From: an uncultured Bacilli bacterium
GTDB taxonomy: Bacteria; Bacillota_I; Bacilli_A; RF39; UBA660
Length of the DNA: 5,973 nucleotides
NCBI GenBank assembly: GCA_947589695.1
Contig: CANQBY010000078.1
Coordinates: forward strand, 1-5,973
Reading direction: 5' to 3'
Positions 1-4,376 of the stretch are shown here, in pieces. Under the pieces are notes generated by a model that saw only the letters and a list, made by a program, of their open reading frames with translations, did not search any database and had not been told where the DNA came from. Position numbers and translations under genes: made by a program. Within the stretch, counting starts at the first letter, position 1; each line of letters starts with the position of its first letter.

Positions 1-1748
1 AATTAAGTTTTAATGATGAAAATATTTATCCAGGACATCAAACAGTATCAAGTATAACAGCAACAGCTAAAGGAGAAGATGTAATAATTCCATTTAATAT
101 AATATGGGAAGGTAATAATGGATTAAATACAGATTTAAAATATAAAGTATATAGAAGAACAGAACCACTTGAAGAAGGAAAAGAAATAAAAGCAACATGT
201 GAAAAGAAAATAAAAGTAGTAGAAGGAAAACAACAATTATCAGAAGAATGTGAAATAAGCAATATAAATGAACTAGGAGAAGCAATATATAGTGGAACAA
301 TTCCAATGCAAAAACAAGAAAACATCACTATAGCAGCCGACCAATTCATAACAGCAACAACACCAGACCCAACAATATATTACTATTATGTAGTAATAGA
401 ATATCCTAATGAAAATAGAAATCAAAATGAAGATTTAGAGGGAACATTTAATGGAACAATAAAAGTAGAATTAAATGATGCAAGTGCCGATATTAATATC
501 TTAAGTATCAAAGTAGAAGAAGAAAAGGGAAAATTCACAGAAAAAGATGATATACCAGCAAATGATGGAACATACATTTTAGATACAAACCAAAGTACTT
601 GCACTAATGATGCAACCCTAGGATGGGATAATAAAACCAACAATTTAATAGTAAACAACTTACATAAAACAGGAACAGATTGTGATTTATATTTTAAACA
701 AAAGCCAACATCTAAAGATACTTTAGCAGATTTAGGATTAACAGCTAATAATGAAAGTGACGGCTGTCCAGTGGTTGATGAAAATGGAAGTGCCTCTGTA
801 ACAGGAACAGAAGTAACAGAAAAGCTTATTTGCTCAAGTACTGATGATTATGGAACCTCATATTATTTTAGAGGAAAAGCAGATAACTGGGTAAAGTTTG
901 CGGGACATTATTGGCGAATAATCCGAATCAATGGAAATGGAACAATAAGATTAATTTATTCAGGAGATAGTAATGCTAAAGAAACTGGTGAAGGTACAGC
1001 AATTAATAATGGAGCTGGTGTAGCTTTTAATACAAACTATAATGATAATAAATATGTAGGATTTATGTATGTAGGAGCGGCCGGCTCAGCTTCAGGTAGT
1101 TATGATGAAGCACATAAAGTTAATAGTACTTCAACCAAGAGTACAATCTTACAGACAATAGAAACATGGTATAAAGATACAAGTGGAATAGCCGAACAAT
1201 ATCGAGATAAACTAGATGGAGAAACCGGGTTTTGTGGAGATAGAGAAGTAGTAAGTGGACATGGCAGTTATACAGGAGATGGATATGCAAAACAAATTTC
1301 AGCTTATGGACCAGCGCACAGAGTGTGGACGTCAAATGAAGCAAGGGATGATAGTACTCAAGAGCCAACCTTCATATGCAAACAAAAAAGTCAAGATTTA
1401 TATACGACAACAGGAAGCGAAGAAGGCAATAAAGCATTAACATATCCAGTAGGATTAATAACGTCAGATGAAGTAATATTTGCAGGAGGACTAGCAGGAC
1501 AAATAAATAATGGTTATTGGTTATATACTAATAAGTTCTATTGGACCATGTCTCCGTTTCGCTGGGACAGCAGTGCTGCTTACGTGTTCCGTGTGGCTGG
1601 TGATGGCCGCCTCGACTGGTACTACGTGAGCTACACTAGCAGCATTGGTGTGCGCCCAGTAATCAATCTCAAAGCTGGTACAAAGTTTAAGGTTGCAAAT
1701 CCAGAGTTACCTCATGGAACATCAACAAATCCATACGAAGTTGTATGA
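1..1748 (+). CDS. Probable exported surface protein with C-terminal C-type-lectin-like variable domain (5' end missing)
   Basis: The frame is open from the first complete codon at position 3 to TGA at 1746-1748, giving 581 visible residues; the true start lies outside the window. The ATG at 306 is internal, because coding sequence of the same style continues upstream. Residues 1-160 look like a secreted beta-sandwich of the TasA/camelysin kind (resemblance only). Residues 200-227 form a C...W...C...YF module. From residue 299 a domain opens with FAGHYWRIIRINGNG, continues through FCGDRE (410-415) and LTYPVGLITSDE (479-490), then YWTMSP (513-518) and GVRPVINLK (549-557), and ends in NPYEVV. 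This order matches C-type-lectin / formylglycine-enzyme-like domains of gut Bacillota surface proteins. Eight visible cysteines fall into four spaced pairs (66/83, 200/227, 255/277, 411/459), which suits an exported protein with disulfides. Ligand unknown. Codon use is A-ending, unlike the genes downstream. The signal peptide or anchor is not visible. A surface role is inferred. Confidence 0.85.
   Translation, partial: LSFNDENIYPGHQTVSSITATAKGEDVIIPFNIIWEGNNGLNTDLKYKVYRRTEPLEEGKEIKATCEKKIKVVEGKQQLSEECEISNINELGEAIYSGTIPMQKQENITIAADQFITATTPDPTIYYYYVVIEYPNENRNQNEDLEGTFNGTIKVELNDASADINILSIKVEEEKGKFTEKDDIPANDGTYILDTNQSTCTNDATLGWDNKTNNLIVNNLHKTGTDCDLYFKQKPTSKDTLADLGLTANNESDGCPVVDENGSASVTGTEVTEKLICSSTDDYGTSYYFRGKADNWVKFAGHYWRIIRINGNGTIRLIYSGDSNAKETGEGTAINNGAGVAFNTNYNDNKYVGFMYVGAAGSASGSYDEAHKVNSTSTKSTILQTIETWYKDTSGIAEQYRDKLDGETGFCGDREVVSGHGSYTGDGYAKQISAYGPAHRVWTSNEARDDSTQEPTFICKQKSQDLYTTTGSEEGNKALTYPVGLITSDEVIFAGGLAGQINNGYWLYTNKFYWTMSPFRWDSSAAYVFRVAGDGRLDWYYVSYTSSIGVRPVINLKAGTKFKVANPELPHGTSTNPYEVV
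1542..1679 (+). other. Candidate DGR variable repeat (VR) inside the surface protein gene
   Basis: G+C is 77 of 140 bases in 1541-1680, against 46 of 140 in 1401-1540. In the 30 codons from 1557 to 1646, 25 end in C or T, five end in G (three GTG, two TGG) and none ends in A, although A-ending codons dominate the rest of the gene. A makes up only 6 of 60 bases in 1561-1620. DGR reverse transcriptases copy a template repeat with substitutions at adenines, so AAC/AAT template codons become NNC/NNT; a run rich in TTC, CGC, CTC, GAC, TAC and AGC codons is the expected product. The segment sits near the C-terminus of a C-type-lectin-like fold between conserved YWTMSP and GVRPVINLK, as in known targets. 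Boundaries are approximate. Neither the template repeat nor the reverse transcriptase is in the window. A recently exchanged cassette from a paralogous gene is the main alternative. Confidence 0.62.
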
Positions 1749-1760
1749 CGAAGTATGGAT
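1729..1760 (+). repeat. 8-bp inverted repeat spanning the surface gene stop codon
   Basis: ATCCATAC (1729-1736) is perfectly complementary to GTATGGAT (1753-1760), with a 16-nt loop that contains the TGA stop. No T-run follows, so it is not an intrinsic terminator. DGR targets often carry a hairpin just downstream of the variable repeat, but those usually have short loops, so this assignment is weak. It may be chance in AT-rich DNA. Confidence 0.35.
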
Positions 1761-1809
1761 GAGCTCATTCAAGGAGTGTAGTGTGACAATTCTTTTTGAT
1801 TACGAAGTT
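1735..1809 (+). repeat. Short direct repeats ACGAAGT, three copies
   Basis: ACGAAGT occurs at 1735-1741, 1748-1754 and 1802-1808. The first and third copies extend to the 9-mer TACGAAGTT (1734-1742 and 1801-1809). They cluster in the 75 bp around and after the stop codon of the candidate variable gene. They could be remnants of duplication or recombination at the gene's 3' boundary; function unknown. Confidence 0.35.
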
Positions 1810-1818
1810 TTCAAAAAG
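1792..1818 (+). repeat. 8-bp inverted repeat in the intergenic region
   Basis: CTTTTTGA (1792-1799) pairs perfectly with TCAAAAAG (1811-1818) around an 11-nt loop. It lacks a following T-tract, and a better terminator lies 55 bp downstream. It could be a secondary mRNA 3'-end structure or a chance repeat. Confidence 0.3.
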
Positions 1819-1872
1819 TTACTTAAAATAAATTCTAATATTTTTTATCAATTATTAAAAAGCTCCTTTACT

Positions 1873-1898
1873 AGAACGAATTTATTTCGTTCTTTTTT
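1873..1898 (+). terminator. Intrinsic terminator after the surface protein gene
   Basis: AGAACGAA (1873-1880) pairs perfectly with TTCGTTCT (1886-1893) around a 5-nt TTTAT loop, and the T-run continues to 1898. This is a standard Rho-independent terminator. It ends the surface gene transcript about 125 nt after the stop codon and separates it from ylbD. Confidence 0.85.
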
Positions 1899-1911
1899 CA
1901 TATATAATAAT

Positions 1912-1917
1912 GGTGAT
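1912..1917 (+). promoter_or_regulatory. Shine-Dalgarno GGTGAT that sets the ylbD start
   Basis: GGTGAT matches the 3' part of the consensus AAGGAGGTGAT and ends 4 nt before the ATG at 1922. The in-frame ATG at 1910 overlaps this site and has no Shine-Dalgarno of its own, so translation most likely begins at 1922. Confidence 0.6.
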
Positions 1918-1921
1918 TATC

Positions 1922-2275
1922 ATGGATAAAAAAGAATCATTTAAAGTTTTTGCTAAAAACCATCCTGAATTAGTTACATCTGTTAAAAATAATGAATCCT
2001 CTTGGCAAAAGTTATATGAAATATATGATATATATGGTGAAGATTCTAAAGCTTGGGATACATATTTTAATCGGAATAATTCTTCTTCTAATAATATTAA
2101 AACCGGTATCACCGATATTGTTAAAAATATTGATATGGATAGTATTCAAAAACATATTAATACTGCCCAAAAAGCTTTAAGTCTTGTCTCCGAATTAACT
2201 GGTAAATCAGCTGGTAGTACAATCACTAAAGGACCAACTACTCCGCGTCCTATCAATAAATTTTTTGAGGATTAA
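1922..2275 (+). CDS. ylbD: YlbD-like putative coat protein family
   Basis: A 117-residue protein starting MDKKESF. The N-terminal part has the family signature as I recall it: F-x3-HP-x-LV (residues 10-18), then a W28-x2-LYE (31-33) stretch and YGED-x3-W (38-45). A polar Ser/Asn linker (52-58) leads to a C-terminal amphipathic helix (about 73-93, with IQKHINTAQKAL) and a Pro-rich tail. No membrane segment or cysteine is seen. In Bacillus the ylbD product is described as a putative spore coat protein next to ylbE; in a lineage that may not sporulate the role is unknown. The stop lies 2 nt before the ylbE start, so the two are surely cotranscribed. The family assignment rests on remembered similarity plus the adjacent YlbE-like gene. 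Confidence 0.75.
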   Translation: MDKKESFKVFAKNHPELVTSVKNNESSWQKLYEIYDIYGEDSKAWDTYFNRNNSSSNNIKTGITDIVKNIDMDSIQKHINTAQKALSLVSELTGKSAGSTITKGPTTPRPINKFFED

Positions 2276-2277
2276 AT

Positions 2278-2499
2278 ATGCAAGTTAATACTTTAATGGA
2301 ATTAAAAAAAGATCAAAAAATGTGGGAATTATTAAAATATAATTCTTATTGGTATAAAGAATTAAATCGTAATTTTAATGCTGTAAAAGCTTTTAAAGAA
2401 GACATGAAAACTAAATATCATTTAAGAACTACAGATAAAATAAGTGACGCGATTGATAATATTGATTTAATTAGTAATGTTTTAAGTGCTCTAAAATAA
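2278..2499 (+). CDS. ylbE: YlbE-like protein
   Basis: A 73-residue protein. Its core, W25-Y26-K-E-L29-N-R31-N-x6-F39, matches the W/Y-R-x-L-x-R-x-P-like centre of the YlbE family, with Asn replacing the usual Pro after the Arg. The C-terminal half is helical and hydrophilic, ending in an Ile/Leu-rich helix (about 55-73). A GAGGA Shine-Dalgarno at 2267-2271 lies inside the end of ylbD, 6 nt from ATG, so translation is probably coupled. The ylbD-ylbE order is conserved in Bacillus, which supports both calls. The molecular function is unknown. Confidence 0.72.
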   Translation: MQVNTLMELKKDQKMWELLKYNSYWYKELNRNFNAVKAFKEDMKTKYHLRTTDKISDAIDNIDLISNVLSALK

Positions 2500-2539
2500 T
2501 TGACTTCTTAATTTAAGCATAATATAATTAATAGGGTGA
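2500..2539 (+). promoter_or_regulatory. Sigma-A promoter and Shine-Dalgarno for the 99-residue gene
   Basis: TTGACT (2500-2505) and TATAAT (2523-2528) are separated by exactly 17 bp. The -35 box starts at the base after the ylbE stop codon. Predicted transcription start is near 2535, at the GGGTGA Shine-Dalgarno (2534-2539), which ends 6 nt before the ATG at 2546. The leader would be only about 11 nt. There is no terminator between ylbE and this promoter, so read-through from ylbDE is also possible. Confidence 0.8.
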
Positions 2540-2545
2540 ATATTT

Positions 2546-2845
2546 ATGGCAGTTTTAAATATGAAAGAAAATTTATTATTAAGTAAAAATATGTTAAAAG
2601 AAGAATTAATAAACAGAATTAAAAATGGTTATTTTGAAAATGGTTTATTTCCTGTATTAGAAAAAGTAGGACCATTATCTAATGAAGAAAGAGAGTCTAT
2701 TGCTAATTTTTGGTTTAAAACTAATAAAAGAGATTTAATTAATTATTATTTATTTGATATCTTAACTGATAATAGAGAATCAATTAAAAGAACTGATTAT
2801 TTTTATGTAAAAGATCATATTTCTAATTCTAATATTTTAAAATAG
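2546..2845 (+). CDS. Hypothetical 99-residue protein
   Basis: I do not recognise this protein. It is charged, probably mostly helical, rich in Lys, Asn, Leu and Glu, and has no cysteine, signal peptide or membrane segment, so a cytosolic protein is likely. Notable stretches are a basic/acidic helix at about 7-26, LSNEERE (44-50) and an aromatic-rich part with FWFK (55-58), NYYLFD (66-71) and DYFYV (84-88). The start is supported by a GGGTGA Shine-Dalgarno at 6 nt, and codon use (T-ending, TTA for Leu) matches the neighbouring core genes, so it is a real gene. It has its own consensus promoter and is followed by a hairpin terminator, so it can be expressed alone. In Bacillus ylbF follows ylbE, but this sequence does not look like YlbF. 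Confidence 0.8.
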   Translation: MAVLNMKENLLLSKNMLKEELINRIKNGYFENGLFPVLEKVGPLSNEERESIANFWFKTNKRDLINYYLFDILTDNRESIKRTDYFYVKDHISNSNILK

Positions 2846-2853
2846 TTTTATTA

Positions 2854-2893
2854 AAAAAAATAAAAACTTGTTGTGATTAGTTTTTATTTTTTT
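2854..2893 (+). terminator. AT-rich hairpin terminator, possibly bidirectional
   Basis: A perfect 15-bp stem (2854-2868 with 2879-2893) encloses a 10-nt loop. Only one pair is G-C; one arm is almost all A and the other almost all T, so the T-tract is part of the stem and the structure reads similarly on both strands. It lies 8 nt after the stop of the 99-residue gene. The low G-C content makes its efficiency uncertain. Confidence 0.6.
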
Positions 2894-2899
2894 ATTTTA

Positions 2900-2920
2900 T
2901 GGTATAATTTAGTTAAGGAG
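2900..2920 (+). promoter_or_regulatory. Extended -10 promoter and Shine-Dalgarno for yqeG-yqeH-mutL
   Basis: TGGTATAAT (2900-2908) is a perfect extended -10 element (TG-n-TATAAT). The -35 position, about 2880-2885, falls in the T-rich arm of the upstream hairpin and has no good TTGACA match, which is typical when the TG extension is present. AAGGAG (2915-2920) follows, 6 nt before ATG 2927. The leader would be about 12 nt. Confidence 0.7.
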
Positions 2921-2926
2921 TTAAAT

Positions 2927-3445
2927 ATGGAAAATTTTATACCAGATATATACCAAAAAAATATTTATGACATTGATTATGAACGTTTAAAAAACATGGG
3001 TATTAAATGTTTATTATTTGATTTAGATAATACTCTTGTTCCTGTTAAAAGTGATCGCCCCAATAAAAAATTAAAAGAATTATTTTTATATTTAGAAAAA
3101 TCTTTTAAACTTATTATTGTTTCCAACAGTAATCGCAAAAGATTAATTCCTTTTAAAGAAGAATTAAATGTTGATGTTGCTGCTTCCGCGAAAAAACCTT
3201 TAAAAAATAAATATGTTAAAATTATGAAAATATATAAATATGAAACCCACGAAATTGCGGCGATTGGTGATCAATTACTCACTGATATTTTGGGAGCTAA
3301 CCGGATGGGTATTACCTCTATTTTAATAAATCCGATCGGGGAATATGAAAAATTTGGAACGAAGATTAATCGTTTTTTTGAAAAATTTATTTATCATCAT
3401 TTAAAAAAACAAAATATTTTAGTTAAAGGGCGGTTTTATGAATAA
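2927..3445 (+). CDS. yqeG: YqeG family HAD (IIIA-type) phosphatase
   Basis: A 172-residue protein, the usual length for the family. HAD motif I is FDLDNTLV, with nucleophile D32 and acid/base D34; motif II is the Ser in VSNSN (S66); motif III is a Lys in AKKP (K89/K90); motif IV is GDQLLTD (114-120), with acidic residues that bind Mg2+. There is no large cap insertion, as expected for the subclass III fold. The substrate is not established; relatives are annotated as phosphatases, and the plant relative acts on phosphatidylglycerophosphate. ATG 2927 is chosen because AAGGAG sits 6 nt upstream and the protein starts as family members do (MENFIPD, with a later Y-x-I at 14-16); a GTG at 2873 in the same frame lies inside the terminator loop and upstream of the promoter. 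It overlaps yqeH by 8 nt. Confidence 0.93.
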   Translation: MENFIPDIYQKNIYDIDYERLKNMGIKCLLFDLDNTLVPVKSDRPNKKLKELFLYLEKSFKLIIVSNSNRKRLIPFKEELNVDVAASAKKPLKNKYVKIMKIYKYETHEIAAIGDQLLTDILGANRMGITSILINPIGEYEKFGTKINRFFEKFIYHHLKKQNILVKGRFYE

Positions 3446-4376
3446 GTTATGTATAGGTTGTGGTAGTATTTTACAAACTACTAATAAAGAAGAAAAGGGT
3501 TATACTCCTGATTTAAAAAATAGTTATTGTATGCGTTGTTTTCGGCTTAAAAATTATGGTGAAAAAAAGAAAGAAGATTATATTAGTAATAAAGATATCT
3601 TTGTAAAAATTAATTCGAAAAAAGGTTTAGTATTCTTTTTAATTGATTTTTTAAATTTAAATACTGAAACGATTAGTATTTTTAAAAATATTAAATTACC
3701 TAAAGTTTTATTAGTAAGTAAAAGTGATTTAATGCGTCCGGATATGAAACCAGTTAAAATAAAAGCTTGGCTTAAATCGGTTTATAATCTAAAGGATGAT
3801 ATTTATTTTATCAGTGGTAAAACTAATTTTTCCGAAATTAATATTTTTAAATATTTAGCTACTCATAATTATCAAACTGGTTTTATCATGGGTATTACTA
3901 ATGCTGGTAAATCTACTTTTATGAATCATATCTTAAAAGAACATCATCTAAAAAGAGAAGTTGTGGTTTCTAAATATCAAAATACGACGTTAGATTTTCT
4001 TAAATTTAAAATTGAAGGTTTTAATATTTATGATACTCCCGGTTTTATTTATAACACTTTAAGTTTAGATTTATTAAATACTGAAATAAAACCTATTTCC
4101 CTAAATTTAACTAAACCTACAACGATTATTATTAGTGATAAATATTATTTTTGTTTTCCCAGTCCTAATCAAATTATTTTATATATAAATACGAAAGAAT
4201 ATAGTAAAATCTTTGAAAAAAGAGATGGTAATAAACTAAATGTTTCTTCTAATAGTGATTTAATTCTTCCGGGCATTGGTTTTATTAATATAAAAAAAGA
4301 AACATCTCTTATCTCTAATTTAAATAATTTAGAAGTTCGTCCTAATTATAGTAATTATGGAGGTAACTATGAGTAA
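3438..4376 (+). CDS. yqeH: YqeH-type circularly permuted GTPase (30S ribosome biogenesis)
   Basis: A 312-residue protein. An N-terminal zinc finger has C5-x2-C8 and C31-x2-C34. The GTPase motifs come in permuted order: G4 as SKSD (94-97), G5-like SGK (126-128), then G1/P-loop GITNAGKST (152-160), the G2 Thr region (TT, 183-184) and G3 DTPG (199-202). This order defines the YqeH/YlqF/RsgA group; the zinc finger and a neighbouring yqeG point to YqeH, which in Bacillus is needed for small-subunit assembly. Oddities are Ser in place of Asn in NKxD, QN in place of the usual PG before the G2 TT, and a length about 50 residues short of the B. subtilis protein, mostly in the C-terminal RNA-binding part. 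The Shine-Dalgarno AAAGGG (3425-3430) is 7 nt from ATG. It overlaps yqeG and mutL by 8 nt each. Confidence 0.93.
   Translation: MNKLCIGCGSILQTTNKEEKGYTPDLKNSYCMRCFRLKNYGEKKKEDYISNKDIFVKINSKKGLVFFLIDFLNLNTETISIFKNIKLPKVLLVSKSDLMRPDMKPVKIKAWLKSVYNLKDDIYFISGKTNFSEINIFKYLATHNYQTGFIMGITNAGKSTFMNHILKEHHLKREVVVSKYQNTTLDFLKFKIEGFNIYDTPGFIYNTLSLDLLNTEIKPISLNLTKPTTIIISDKYYFCFPSPNQIILYINTKEYSKIFEKRDGNKLNVSSNSDLILPGIGFINIKKETSLISNLNNLEVRPNYSNYGGNYE

Noticed and set aside
38..349. Minus-strand frames opposite the surface gene, also at 422-658 and 1120-1368
   Set aside because: They are hydrophobic shadows of A-rich coding DNA on the opposite strand, without ribosome binding sites or recognisable proteins.
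306..1748. Surface protein gene starting at ATG 306
   Set aside because: The same frame is open upstream to the window edge, with coherent protein-like sequence and a cysteine pair (residues 66/83), and no ribosome binding site precedes 306. The ATG is internal.
1746..1748. TGA read as tryptophan (Mycoplasma code)
   Set aside because: Core genes use TGG for Trp and show no in-frame TGA. Reading through would add only 11 residues after the conserved NPYEV ending.
1903..1908. TATAAT as a -10 box for ylbD
   Set aside because: No acceptable -35 or TG extension is present and the -35 region would fall inside the terminator hairpin. The predicted transcript would start within the Shine-Dalgarno. 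It remains possible but is not supported enough to annotate.
1693..1929. 78-residue frame overlapping the end of the surface gene
   Set aside because: It starts inside the surface gene in another frame, runs through the intrinsic terminator and over the ylbD start, and has no ribosome binding site.
2873..2926. Upstream GTG start for yqeG adding 18 residues
   Set aside because: The GTG lies in the terminator hairpin loop, upstream of the predicted promoter; ATG 2927 has AAGGAG at 6 nt and gives the family's usual N-terminus.
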